30,412 bases of DNA from Plantago elongata (Eukaryota > Streptophyta > Magnoliopsida > Lamiales > Plantaginaceae): assembly GCA_036897095.1 (NCBI GenBank), contig JAYMSP010001611.1, positions 1 through 30,412 of the forward strand, in the 5' to 3' direction. The translations under genes and the position numbers were made by a program. Positions 10,901 through 20,924 of the stretch are shown here, one piece after another (the first letter of the stretch is position 1; each line of letters begins with the position of its first letter). A model generated the notes under the pieces. That model did not search any database, was not told where the DNA came from, and was given only the letters and a program-made list of their open reading frames with translations.

Positions 10901-12569
10901 CATTTCTATCTAATATAGTCCCAACATGCTTCATGTTAAAAAAAGATTTCCTGTGGGAAGGTTGGTTAGCGATTTCTTAAACCCACAAGTTCGATTACAA
11001 AGGCGTAGTATTTTTACATTCATTCATTGTGGTAAGCAGTTGGTCTTAATCAGTACATACAGGGTGAGGTTTAACACATGTTATTGAATTTACTATTTAT
11101 TAAAAGTTAGGTACACATAACATATCTTACTCGTTAAATTACATGTGTTATCCAATATGGATATAACTAGGGTTTTGTTACTAATTAGGTAAACCGATGT
11201 TATGCTTAACAAAATTTATAAAAGTGAGAAAGACATTATGTGCAATGATCCTCACGTCCTTAATCATCATGGATCCATTTTATATTGAAAACATGATAAT
11301 ATGTCTTACATACATAAACACACACACACACACACACTTCATAATCAACAACTTAGACTTGGAAGCACCCCGGTTTTAATGATTGAATAAACTACTATAA
11401 CAATAAATGCCATACAGCTACGGGAGAAAGGTTATGCCCTTAATGATATACTCAGATTCAAACCAACGAAGTGCATCAAGCCTCCCACGTTTGTACCTAT
11501 AAAGCTTCCGTTAGAATGACATGTTTGAAACCTTATGTATGGAGAAGGGCATATGTTAGATGGGTGAAATTATGGGAATGCGCCTAACACTTGGATGAGA
11601 CGTGGTGCGGTTATTCTTACTATTTAAGGCCTATCAAGTACAATCACACACCTTAGTGTGGTTTTTAAAATTCTATTAGTAAGTCGTAAGATGATCTAAA
11701 GTTGGACGCTAGAGCACTTAATAACTATGAGTGCCGCGAATCTCCATTCGTCAAGCTATAGAAAATTAAATGCACAGGAGATCAATAACATCCTCCGTAA
11801 CATTGTCATCATCTAACTTCCATATACTACAAGAAACCTAAAGACTAGGCTTCAGACTTCAAAGCATCAATCTAACTTCCATATACTGAACGAATCCGAA
11901 ACACTAGAATCATGATAAAAATCTCCTGGCAGCTACGAAACAATTATAACAGCTAATAAAACAAAATTATGATATCAACAACTGCAATAAAAGGATATGG
12001 CATAGCATCCATGATCTAGTAAGGTTCAAATCCAACCAAACACCACGAAATTCCGCGAAAATTGATCACTGTAAAAGAAGACTTTACTATATGTGCATAT
12101 CAATCAGTCATCAGAATCAGATGGAAGATGCCAACCATTTCAACCAGTAAATGATAAGTGTGTTCTATTGCAAACAAAACAAACAAAATCACATTTAAAC
12201 ACAAAAAACAAACAGATCAAACAAATTAAAACCAAAGCAGCATATAAGTAATCAATTTTACTTTCATGAGTTTATTATCCAAATCGGCAACAAACTCACC
12301 AGATAAATCTTACTCCCTTCAGAACCAAACCGGAGCAAATCTCTAGCCGACTGAAGCGCCGTGAACAAGGAAGAGAGCGCTTTAACCGAATCATCCGGCA
12401 AGGATTCGTTGCTATCTCGAATCTCTTCGAATAATGGAGTCAACAGCTTGAGCCTCCTCGCTAGATTCGTGTACTGCTTCTTCACGGTAGGTCTGTAATC
12501 GTTGATTGCCGAGATTTCGCTGACTAGTGCGATCAAATCACGCGACAATGCAGCTTTATCATCCTCCAT
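7993..12569 (-). CDS. PUB13: U-box/ARM-repeat E3 ubiquitin ligase, PUB13/SPL11 type
   Basis: Four exons on the minus strand: 12569-12300, 10187-10071, 9835-9386 and 9129-7993. All junctions are phase 0 with GT-AG introns, giving 657 residues; as I recall, Arabidopsis PUB13 has about 660. It starts [12 protein letters not shown]. Residues 1-250 are the helical U-box N-terminal domain ([34 protein letters not shown]). The U-box spans about 256-329 ([17 protein letters not shown] to [15 protein letters not shown]) and recruits the E2 enzyme without zinc. Armadillo repeats run from about 350 to 640 ([63 protein letters not shown]). The last 25 residues are polar. In the family, Arabidopsis PUB13 ubiquitinates the flagellin receptor FLS2 and limits immunity and cell death, and rice SPL11 suppresses cell death. 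The orthology call rests on remembered similarity across the whole length, including the N-terminus, which differs from PUB14. Confidence 0.93.
10188..12299 (-). other. long first intron of the PUB13-like gene
   Basis: This 2112-bp phase 0 intron begins GTGAGTTTG and ends TGCAG, between codons for ...SKIYL and VLERDQ.... It is much longer than the other two introns (235 and 256 bp). It contains an (AC)n microsatellite at 11317-11338 and otherwise AT-rich DNA. The open frame at 11197-11379 (+) runs across the microsatellite and has no recognisable content. No exon or nested gene is seen inside. Confidence 0.85.
11317..11338. repeat. (AC)n microsatellite
   Basis: About 10 AC dinucleotides occur inside intron 1 of the PUB13-like gene. 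Confidence 0.95.
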
Positions 12570-12850
12570 TCTGAACTGAGATCTGAACGGAAACGGAGCA
12601 ATTCGGAGATGGAAAAGGGGGAGAAATGGCAAGGAGAAGTGAATTCAAGTAGTCCGAGTTGGATAGAGAGTCAGAGTCATCGCCATTAAAGAGGAAAAAT
12701 GGAGCTGTAATGTAGAGACTTGACTTGAATTGATTAGGATGCTTTTTTCCAAAAGGAAGAAGAGATTACATTACCCTGGGTTGGAAAACTTTATTAACAG
12801 CCAGCTTGTAATGGAGAAGATTGGATTTCCTTTTATATGGCATGTTTCGG
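12570..12850 (-). promoter_or_regulatory. 5' leader and promoter-proximal region of the PUB13-like gene
   Basis: On the minus strand, the roughly 100 bp before the start codon are C- and T-rich (CTCCTTGCCATTTCTCCCCC) and look like a plant 5' untranslated region. No ATG lies in frame upstream within this leader. No clear TATA box is seen, and the transcription start is not defined. Confidence 0.4.
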
Positions 12851-12885
12851 CTCGGCTTGGCTTGGCTTGGCTTGGCTTGGCTTGG
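12851..12885. repeat. CTTGG pentanucleotide tandem repeat
   Basis: One CTCGG unit is followed by six CTTGG units, perfectly in register. It lies about 280 bp upstream of the PUB13-like start codon. The overlapping open frames at 12821-13046 owe their Leu/Ala/Trp/Gly repeats to this array and are not genes. Confidence 0.95.
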
Positions 12886-14228
12886 ACTCGAACCTCGGCT
12901 CGTTGATTTTGGCGGTAAAAATAAGTGGCTCTTTTTCAAGGATGGTAAAAAATATTTTTACAGTGATGTTTCTTTCTCTAACTGGGAGTCAACTAGTTTC
13001 TGAAAATTTGGTTGGTGTTTGGCCAAATATAGTGTGGAGTGTTTAGAGTTAGATATCTTTGTCCTTTTAAGACATACCTTGTTTATGAACCCACTTCATT
13101 GGATAAAGATATCGTAACAGTTTTCTTTACGAATTATACTTAAAATTTCGATTGAATTTTTATAATTTCGTTATTGCTTTGGAGTAAATTTTCAATCCAC
13201 CTGAATTCTAAATTCAAGGACTTAAGTCTAAGCAACTCATAATAGCATCTGCTAGATGATGATTTTAAAATAATTAATTTGATCATACGGAGAATAAATC
13301 TCAAATTTCAAGTTCAGAAATCATCATGTCCTGAGTTAAAGTTATCGTCAGAGTATACAGTTCGGAGTTTTGACTCTTCCATGTTAGGGTAAGATATCTT
13401 CTTAACTAAAGTTTTAAATTCACTTGGTGGGCATCCGAAATAATACTTATATAGAGGCATTTACATGTCTAACTTAATTGATTACATTGACATATTTTCA
13501 AAACCAACTCAATCTGTGATTTAAGTTATCCATAAAAATTAAATTTATGTATATACGAAAAAAGAACATATTTATATCGACCCAGATATTCACTTTCATT
13601 CAAATTTCTATATTATTTTTGTTTGCAAATTCGGTATCACTCTTGTAATATGTATAAATATCAAAGACTATATATGCATAATACTTTCAATGTGGGAAGG
13701 ACAAAAAAACAAAAGTGAGGGACCAAGAGTAAAAAAAGGAAATAGCCCATGCAGCTCGATGGCGGACTTGAGTTGAGCTTCTATGTATATTTATGCTAAT
13801 AGACATTGACATTTGGTTTATAATATGCAAACAAACTCTAGTTAAGAAGGGAAGAGTGGACAAATTGCATAAAGCCGTCAATATTTATAGCAAAGATTTG
13901 TAGAACATGAATCCTTCATCTTAAATTAAACTTAAACTGTTAAAACTTTTTATTATTAGATGTTGATAGTTGACTCTAAATTTCCTTTCTAGTTCCACTT
14001 GTTCTTGTTCTAGACTTTAGACAACTTTAATTTTGCCAGCCATCATAATTCTTCGAGTGAATTTAGAAAATCTTGACTGCTTGAATGCTTTAAAACGAAA
14101 CTTACTAACTTTTGGCCATTTTTCACTAGTTGATGATAGTTTCATTTTCTTTTAATAGTATAAGGGGCATGAGTGAAATGAAACATATAAGAAGTTAGCT
14201 CATTTTATTATAAATTAATTTTTTATGA
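12886..14228. other. AT-rich intergenic DNA, nothing recognised
   Basis: No coding frame, repeat with clear boundaries or RNA gene was recognised here. The open frame at 13687-13881 (-) carries no family motif. Confidence 0.5.
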
Positions 14229-14634
14229 TCACCCTGTCAGACAGTAGTAAATTAAAAATTAACATATTTATTTCATTAAATTTAAAATATATAAAACATA
14301 GATAGTTATAAAAGAATACAGTTTAAATTTTAAAAATATTTTAAAACGTAGATTTGAATTGCTTAATTAATATTTAAAAAATTTTAATTTAAATATTTAT
14401 AAGGTGAAAGGGCGATCGTATTACGCATTAGCAATGCCTCGTTGCCCTTGCCTTATAACAATTTAAATTAAAAAAATATAAATATAAATTAATAAAATTA
14501 AATTTACCTAGTAAAATATTTTTAAAATTAAAAAAATATATTTTTAAGAATTATTTTTTTTTTACTTTAATATTTTGTATTTAACGAAATAAATATATTA
14601 ATTTATTTATTTAATGTCTATTATCAGACCGGAC
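14229..14634. mobile_element. 400-bp foldback (long inverted repeat) element
   Basis: The whole segment is one imperfect palindrome centred at 14431, with arms of about 200 bp. The apex is a perfect GCATT-AGC-AATGC hairpin. Moving outward, ATAAGGTGAAAGGGCGA pairs with TCGTTGCCCTTGCCTTAT, TTAATTTAAAT pairs with ATTTAAATTAA, TTTTAAAAATATTTTA pairs with TAAAATATTTTTAAAA, and ACATATTTATTTCATTAAAT pairs with its counterpart at 14582-14602. CCTGTCAGACAGTAG at the left edge faces CTATTATCAGACCGG at the right edge. No reading frame is present. The structure fits a foldback MITE; the superfamily and target-site duplication are not clear. Confidence 0.8.
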
Positions 14635-15340
14635 GAAATTATCTATAATAGTAAAAAATTCAAGTTAAGCGATTTGATGGTTCGGTATTGGCAAACAAGT
14701 TTAATTAAGTGTAATGGTCAAATAAGATACATTAATCAACGAACACTCATTGACCATTGTGCATGTATTCATTTTCGACAATTGAATCAAATGTAAAATG
14801 TGTAAAACAAAAACACAGTCCATGTTCATTCACACAAACCTAACTTCATTTAATTAAGAAACTCGGTTTCTCCAGCAACCATCCATCGATTTCTAATACA
14901 TAATCATTATATATTACTCAATTTAGCTGAATATAGATTAGTTCGTCACATCATTAAACATGTCTTTATTGACTTCACTCACCTAAATATAACGAGTGTG
15001 AAAGATATAATTCAACATAATCTATAAAATATATAATAGTAATTGTATAGTTTTATCGAATTATTTAATCAGATTATGTGTGTATAAGACAAACGTAAAT
15101 GTTTAAAAGTCTACCAAAATGTCATTGTATCATGTCCATTATATTTGTTTTTACCAGTTCCAGTCATATTATTGAATTCTTACTTTAGATTTAAAGAGGT
15201 GACCAAATTTATTTGTGTTTATTTAGTGCGGATGATGATTTATTGCAAGGCCAACTCATACACAGCAGTCAACAGCACAGGATGATCTTCGGCCTGGAAC
15301 TGGTTACTCCTTTCTTCGTTCTTTCTCCAGTTTTCCCTTT
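14635..15340. other. AT-rich intergenic DNA, nothing recognised
   Basis: No gene or bounded repeat is seen here. The frame 14614-14796 (+) starts inside the right arm of the foldback element and is not supported. Confidence 0.45.
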
Positions 15341-15344
15341 TTTC

Positions 15345-15485
15345 CGGTGACTAGGCCCACTAAACTATAATTTTAATGTAAAGAGGGCCTAATATGGGCC
15401 TCACGAACATAAACAACTTCGGTTTCTTCTGCGAAAGCCCAAGACAATTTAGCCCATTTTATAAACTTATAGTATCAAAATACAC
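15345..15485 (+). promoter_or_regulatory. promoter-like segment with clustered GGGCC/GCCCA motifs
   Basis: Within about 105 bp there are AGGCCCA (15353-15359), AGGGCCT (15385-15391), ATGGGCC (15394-15400) and two AGCCCA/AGCCCAA motifs (15436-15442, 15451-15456). They are followed by a TTTATAAAC sequence at 15457-15466. Site II elements of the TGGGCC/GGCCCA type are bound by TCP factors and are common in promoters of plant ribosomal, mitochondrial and housekeeping genes (established knowledge). A short open frame begins 20 bp after the TATA-like sequence. That this is a functional or formerly functional promoter is inference. Confidence 0.45.
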
Positions 15486-15692
15486 ATGCACGCCAACTGG
15501 AATCTCCCTTCAATTTATAAACAAGTTAAGAATCTTTTGAGAAAGAAATTGATGGAAGACGCAGCGAAAAAATCCCTCTTGAAAACAGGTCATTTTGATC
15601 AGGTTGTTCCGGTTTGTTATTTATTTCAAGTGGGGGAGAGGATAGAACTCGATTTCAGATGCTTGAATTTGAGTATTGTTTTCGAATTATAG
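15486..15692 (+). pseudogene. possible orphan first exon or gene fragment
   Basis: A 68-codon frame follows the GGCCCA-rich segment directly. The first ATG is at 15486. A second in-frame ATG at 15549 starts MEDAAKKSLLKTGHFDQ, which reads like the polar N-terminus of a small protein. GATCAG|GTTGTT at 15599-15610 could be a splice donor after the Q codon, but no second exon is recognisable downstream. After the presumed donor the frame loses any coding character. I do not recognise the protein. It could be a truncated gene, the first exon of an unrecognised gene, or a chance frame. Confidence 0.25.
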
Positions 15693-16410
15693 TGCTACGT
15701 GTCATATGATTCGTATTGGATTGGATCAATTGAAATTGGGTCTTTCCATATCGAGATAATTCACAATTATTCATTTAGAATATGAGTAATTTATGGATCA
15801 ATCTCAATGTGGTACGAATAAATCAGTTGCATTCAATTAATATATTTGTCATTTATATTCATTTGAATGTTAATTTACGTAATTTAAATAATACACTTTG
15901 GATTAATTTGAATTCATATTAGACGATTTTGGGTCAATTTGTGCATTTTGGATCATTTATTTTCGATTCGGGTTAAAAATATTCGAATTTAGATGGTTCT
16001 ACTGTTATTTTTATTTCGGGTAGAAATCAAAATATAGAATCAGGCTTGGATTGAAGGGCTTTTGGCAGTTCTAGTTAATTAGGAATCTACGTGTAACGAA
16101 CATTGTTTGACAATGAGAAATAAGTGTGGTCCAAACCTTACAGAAAACAACCTGACATTTCTTGTTACATATTCATAACTATGGGATACGTAGTAGTAAC
16201 TGTTGGGAGTAAAATATGTTCACAGCTCACAAGTCACAACTCGTAAAGGCCAAGAAAGTGTCACTCTCTTGAACTGCATTGCAATTTCCACTGGGATGGT
16301 CCCTATTCGACATGTGCATTGCCCCTTTATAATCTCAGCCTTCAACTTCTCGATATTACAAATGCACCCCAATCTTATTTTCGTATGACCTCTCCCTAAA
16401 TTCTGAAATA
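15693..16410. other. AT-rich intergenic DNA, nothing recognised
   Basis: No coding frame or bounded repeat is recognised here. The short frame at 16203-16388 (+) has no family motif. Confidence 0.4.
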
Positions 16411-16417
16411 CCCGGGT

Positions 16418-16655
16418 TCAGTGGTGAAGTTAGGCTGGGTCGAGGGGGGGTCACTCGACCCAGCTCGATTTTCTACGACTTTGAATTAGTAGTACGAAGT
16501 ACAAAAATAAATAATAAATAAATATTAATAGATAGTTTAGATTGTTTGTCCAAAAGTTAAAAATTCTTTCACTGTGGATGAGTGGATAAGTGCCAATATA
16601 GTTTCCTTTTGGTCGTGGGTTCAAAACCCATCTTCATCACTTTTTCTTTTTGTCA
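16418..16655. mobile_element. candidate transposon remnant with GC-rich hairpin and tRNA-like boxes
   Basis: The segment opens with CAGTGGTGAAGTTAGGCTGG. It contains a perfect 11-bp inverted repeat, GCTGGGTCGAG / CTCGACCCAGC (16434-16444 and 16453-16463), around an 8-base loop. About 110 bp later, GTGGATGAGTGGATAAGTGCC (16574-16594) and GGGTTCAAAACCC (16617-16629) resemble the A and B boxes of a tRNA-type polymerase III promoter. No complete tRNA fold is present. Similar openings are common at the ends of non-autonomous plant elements. The right boundary is a guess. Confidence 0.4.
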
Positions 16656-16850
16656 TGTTTATTTTCTCATTTTAAGTTTGTTGTTCTGTTGTTCTTTTTT
16701 TATTTTAATGTCATATATATTTCTCTTTCTCATTTTAACTTCGTTTTCCTTTTGTTTTTTTTTTTCTAAATACTTAATTTTTCTCATGATATCAAATAAT
16801 TCGTTTATACTCTCTTTTGTAATATATCGTAATAAATATATGAATGTGTA

Positions 16851-16852
<2 letters not shown>

Positions 16853-16883
<31 letters not shown>

Positions 16884-16900
16884 TGTATGTATGTATGTAT
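16853..16900. repeat. (TATG)n microsatellite
   Basis: About 12 perfect tandem copies of TATG/GTAT. Confidence 0.97.
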
Positions 16901-17839
16901 AAATTTTAGATATACTTATTATTTTGTAATATAAATGAGTAAATGATGATAACTATATACAAATATGCATGTCATTGTATAATATATTAATATGATATTA
17001 ATATTTTAACGTACAACCTTACTACCTTGAAATATTATAAATTTGGTAGATGATTGTCTTCAACTTCTAAACATAAACAAATAAAATAATTTAATTTAAT
17101 GGAAAAAGATTCAACAGTCGACTCTACTTATTTTAAATTTTATTATGAATATATCCCCATGATCAATTTATCATCGTGTTTTTCCCATATGAATTCGGTT
17201 TTCCTTGTATTTTCAGTTCACTATGTTTATTTTTTATATTTCAGTTATGGATTCAAGCTGCAAGAAGTCTAACATCTAGCGGAAGATTTTTCTCTTTCTT
17301 TTCATCTAAGAAATTGGGTAATTATATACTCCCAAAACTCACAAGTAACACTTCCACTTATAAATTTAAATGGTCATCATCATATCACAACTTGATGAAA
17401 GAATAAAAACAGAAACATTATGTATCCCCTACAGAAAATGAAAAAAGAAATGTAAATTATTGCAATCAGGTAGTATAATAGCATATTAATTATTTCGTTG
17501 TTTTATATCTTGATTCAAAAAATAAATAGTGGGGGCGACTTTTATACAAGTAACGTGACGAAAATGACACGATTGGTGTTCTTTAGGAAAAAGTTAGACA
17601 CAATTTCACACCATTTCACGGTTTTCTGCAATTAGTCACTGTCCTTTTTGTTCATTGTCCACCACCATAACAACCACACTCCATTTGTGTATTCATCTAA
17701 CCAAATAAAAATATAATAAATACTCTACTTCAAATAAATTTAGTGCCGTTTGTTCGAGGCATGGTAAATTACAACTAAAATCCACAAATTCACAAAAATC
17801 CTATGCATCAGCCACACATTTTCGTTATTTGTAATTTGG
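16901..17839. other. AT-rich intergenic DNA, nothing recognised
   Basis: No gene, RNA gene or bounded repeat is seen. The open frame at 17176-17406 (+) is rich in Phe and Ser because the DNA is AT-rich, and it shows no motif. Confidence 0.45.
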
Positions 17840-18103
17840 TACTCCTCCGTTCTTTTAATAACTCCCAATTTGTCCTTTTAAAATTATGTTAGAAACTTTC
17901 TAGCATCATAAATGGAAAATTTTACTTCCACTAACTAATTCTTTATTATTTTTCTTTCCTACTTTATTCAATCCCTCTCCTACTTTATTACCCATTTACA
18001 ATTATATTAATATAATATCCACTACAAATTATTTGTTTATTGTAATTTCTTAAATGAAGAGAAATTAACATGCTAGGAAGTTTTAATTGAACCGGAGGGA
18101 GTA
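17840..18103. mobile_element. Stowaway-like MITE
   Basis: The left end is TA followed by CTCCTCCGTTCTTTTAAT. The right end, GAACCGGAGGGAG followed by TA, reads CTCCCTCCGGTTCAATTAAA on the other strand. The inverted termini and TA target duplication are typical of Stowaway elements, non-autonomous relatives of Tc1/mariner. It is about 264 bp long, AT-rich, and has no reading frame. Confidence 0.85.
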
Positions 18104-18120
18104 TTATATTGAACAATCTA

Positions 18121-18543
18121 TGTAGGGGTGAAGCCACCTTTGGTGGCACCCCGTGTTGAGCACGTCGGTTTCGAAAATTTTAGTCCATATATATCTTATA
18201 ACAATTAACGCGGTCTATTTTTCTACTAAAACATCCATACAAGTACATTCGAAGTGGTTTTATTCATTATATTTTAAAAAGCTATGATATTTATATATTT
18301 TTGTCTAATTTTAAACTGTTTTTAGTAGAAATTAACTAAAACGTTTAATATGTGAATGATATACATACATAATAATTGTTTTAAAATGTAACTTTCATAT
18401 TATAAGACTAAAATACGGTGTTGTCTATTAATGTAAAATATATTTTACATTTATTAATTTAAACTTTACAATAATTATTTTTTAATTTTAAATTAGATAT
18501 ATTGAACCTCAGGGTGAATAAAAATTCTGACTTTCGCCTATGT
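18121..18543. mobile_element. candidate non-autonomous element with AGGGGTGAAGCCA end
   Basis: The left end TGTAGGGGTGAAGCCACC and the right end, which reads GTACATAGGCGAAAGTCAG on the other strand, form a short imperfect inverted pair around AT-rich noncoding DNA. TTGGTGGCACC lies just inside the left end. The element follows the Stowaway-like MITE by 17 bp. The superfamily is not determined and the boundaries are approximate. Confidence 0.4.
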
Positions 18544-18590
18544 ACATGAACTCGATATTAATCTAGTTTGTTTTCAGGTTAACCTAAAGC

Positions 18591-18748
18591 AGGGGCGGAC
18601 CTGGGGCGAGCGTTCCTCTAACTTCGAAATTTTTATTTTATTTTATAGATAATATTTTTGAAAATTTTAAATTTTGATCTCCTAACCCTAAAAGAAATCA
18701 TGTATATATAATTTCGTTCCCCAAAGTTGGAATCTTGATTCCGCTCCT
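18591..18748. mobile_element. short element with AGGGGCGGA / TCCGCTCCT termini
   Basis: AGGGGCGGA at 18591-18599 is inverted as TCCGCTCCT at 18740-18748 (8 of 9 bases). The inside is AT-rich, with related GTTCCTCTAACTTCGAA and GTTCCCCAAAGTTGGAA sequences near each end. Termini of the AGGGGCGGA type recur at the ends of many short plant repeats. It has no coding content. The target-site duplication was not identified. Confidence 0.5.
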
Positions 18749-19846
18749 CACCCAAAGATCTTGCCCATTTTGTGTATTTAATTTATGCATGAGTTGACAG
18801 AATAAGGATAAGACCGTAACATTAATAAGCAGATAAGGCATGCAAATAATTCAAAAAGCCAGTTTAGAAATATCTAAGCGGCCTTTAATTTGAAACAATC
18901 TGATTAAATGGGGTTCTCCCTAATCATCATTTTTCAGCTTTTGTGGACTATTGAATATACCCTACTCATGGAGAAGATAAGAAAGTTAGTTAAACGTCCT
19001 TATAAATCTTATCAAAGTACAATATATATGAAATATCAAAACGTTTCAATTCTTAATTCCAACGATATGAAATGAACATGAAATATGAAAATATTCAACA
19101 TATCAGTTATCACTATGCAGTAATTTAAAATTTTCATTCTGTTTTTTTAAATATTATGTGATGTTCCAAAAATATTGAAATATTACAAAAAGTTTATATG
19201 TATTTTGAAATAGCAATTTAATCCATAAATGGACATATCTCTGAAACAGTTTAATAAGTCATGAATGTCATGAGCAGACAAAGATATATTGAACCACATT
19301 TAGTAGACATAAATTGTCTAGGATGATATATATGTTCGAAATTAAACTGAAAACATATTTAAACAACACATTTTTACGTAAATTTATTAATAGGTCCCTT
19401 GTGCTTCTGTTTATCCAGTGCCCTACGGTCGATCTAGCTGCGTTGCTCCAATCATTAAACATGGCAATGTCATTCAATTCATGTTCTACCGTGAACGTAC
19501 TGTACCAGATACAAGTTTTTAATTCATACATGGACAGTTTGTCATACCTTACCACTCACAAGGCATAGAGATTCGAACGATTACAAAGTGGTACCTAGGA
19601 TAATATAATTAGCACTTGAAATGGTATACACGACTGACTGCTCTTATTTTACGATTGAAGCTTAAATGAAATGAAAGTATACCAGGCCATGCATTTCACA
19701 ATTATATCGATTATCATCAAGATAATGCAACTAAACTTTCCGCTGCTACACAAGATAATAAAACTTTAGAACTTGATGATGATGAGTAACACATTATGAT
19801 CCCGGCCTAATCTTTACACTGATGTACATGTATTAATGTTGTGTTA
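18749..19846. other. AT-rich intergenic DNA, nothing recognised
   Basis: Two overlapping open frames on opposite strands (19268-19568) have no recognisable motif and unlikely composition. No repeat with boundaries was seen. Confidence 0.45.
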
Positions 19847-19975
19847 TCTTCAACTGAAAATAAGTTCAGTTCAGTTTGACTTAGTTATAATTTATACTTT
19901 ATTTTAGCTCAGTTCAGTTCAATCTAATTTAATAAATTTCAGTTAAAAAAATACAACTTAAATATCAGTATTTAC
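19847..19975. mobile_element. CAGTT-rich dispersed repeat, copy 2
   Basis: It begins TCTTCAACTGAAAAT like copy 1 at 4614. It then has GTTCAGTTCAGTTTG, TTATAATTTATACTT, AGCTCAGTTCAGTTCA and AATAAATTTCAGTT in the same order. It is about 129 bp long, shorter than copy 1 because one internal unit is missing. TTCAACTGAAA and TTTCAGTTAAA near its ends are inverted. Confidence 0.65.
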
Positions 19976-20055
19976 CGTATAAATTGTTTATAAGCTAGAT
20001 ACTACTATATGCTATAAAAGTTCCACGGGAGCAATCATTTGTTGTTGAGCAACAT

Positions 20056-20168
20056 GATGTAAATATCACTGTGGACTTACTAAATGATTACTACTCCACT
20101 AAAATTTATGTTGATGTAAATATCACTGTGGACCTACTAAATGATTACTACTCCACTAAGATTTAGCC
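20056..20168. repeat. 57-bp tandem duplication
   Basis: Two adjacent units, 20056-20112 and 20113-20168, begin GATGTAAATATCACTGTGGA and are nearly identical (C/T at one site, a few changes at the end). GATGTAAT at 20169 looks like the start of a third unit that is interrupted at once by a MITE-like segment. There is no gene here. Confidence 0.93.
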
Positions 20169-20172
20169 GATG

Positions 20173-20419
20173 TAATCCCTTCTTTACATTAAATTTTATA
20201 AGGGTTGGTGTTTAATTTTAAGCAAAAGCTTAAAGTAATAATAAAAAATAAAAAAAATGAGAAAAATATAATTTTAATGGTAATATGTATAACTTTTTTA
20301 TAAAATTAAAATTGTTTACTATTTATTAATGGTGGGTAAAATCTTTTTTAGTAATGTATAAAATTTGGTGGAACAGTTAAAAATGATAAAAATTTACTGG
20401 AATGGAGAGAGAGGGAGTA
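20173..20419. mobile_element. degenerate Stowaway-like MITE
   Basis: The left end TAATCCCTTCTTTACATT and the right end, which reads TACTCCCTCTCTCTCCATTC on the other strand, match at the TA plus CTCCCTC-type terminus; both are followed by AAATTTTA-like sequence. Length is about 247 bp with no coding content. The left end abuts the 57-bp tandem duplication. Confidence 0.6.
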
Positions 20420-20924
20420 CAAATTTGAAATTTTAGGTGGAGCATGAAAATATCAATTTTGATCAAATCCGTTCGGCCTTTTCTTCTTCTTGTTAATGAT
20501 GAGTTAAGACCCTAGACTACAACTCTTACAAAGATAAGAGATTAGATAACATGTTACATGTAGACTTATCTGGCACGTACACAAGAATGAGGTTCGCATA
20601 ACACTAAGTAAACAACATGGCTCCTTAAACATAACTCGTATCTCTCTAATGATATATTGTATCACTACACTTATGATTAATCATGATCCACAACACACTA
20701 AGGAAAAATGTGTCCAAGGTATGTGTATAAAATGGAATCTCTATTTGCTAGTAATTGCTAATAAGTTCACATTCTCTAATGATGGCAGGCTAAGATAATT
20801 ATAACAAAATGTTACATACATACATAACCCTGGCTACATGTAAAAAATTCCAATAAACACATGAAAGGAAGAAAGGGAATGGCCAAAAAAAGCAAAAGAA
20901 GGAAGTTTAAAACAATCCCTTCTT
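20420..20924 (-). other. 3' flank of the membrane-protein gene
   Basis: No coding region is supported. The part next to 20925 probably includes the 3' untranslated region of the gene on the minus strand. The frame 20861-21046 (+) overlaps that gene antisense and is a shadow. Confidence 0.4.

Noticed and set aside
12570..12632. In-frame extension upstream of the PUB13-like start (21 codons)
   Set aside because: It would begin at TTG rather than ATG and adds hydrophobic residues absent from the family; the first ATG at 12569 matches the expected N-terminus.
16570..16640. Possible tRNA gene from A- and B-box-like sequences
   Set aside because: No acceptor stem or anticodon arm can be formed around the boxes, so it is at most a SINE-like or degenerate tRNA-derived sequence.
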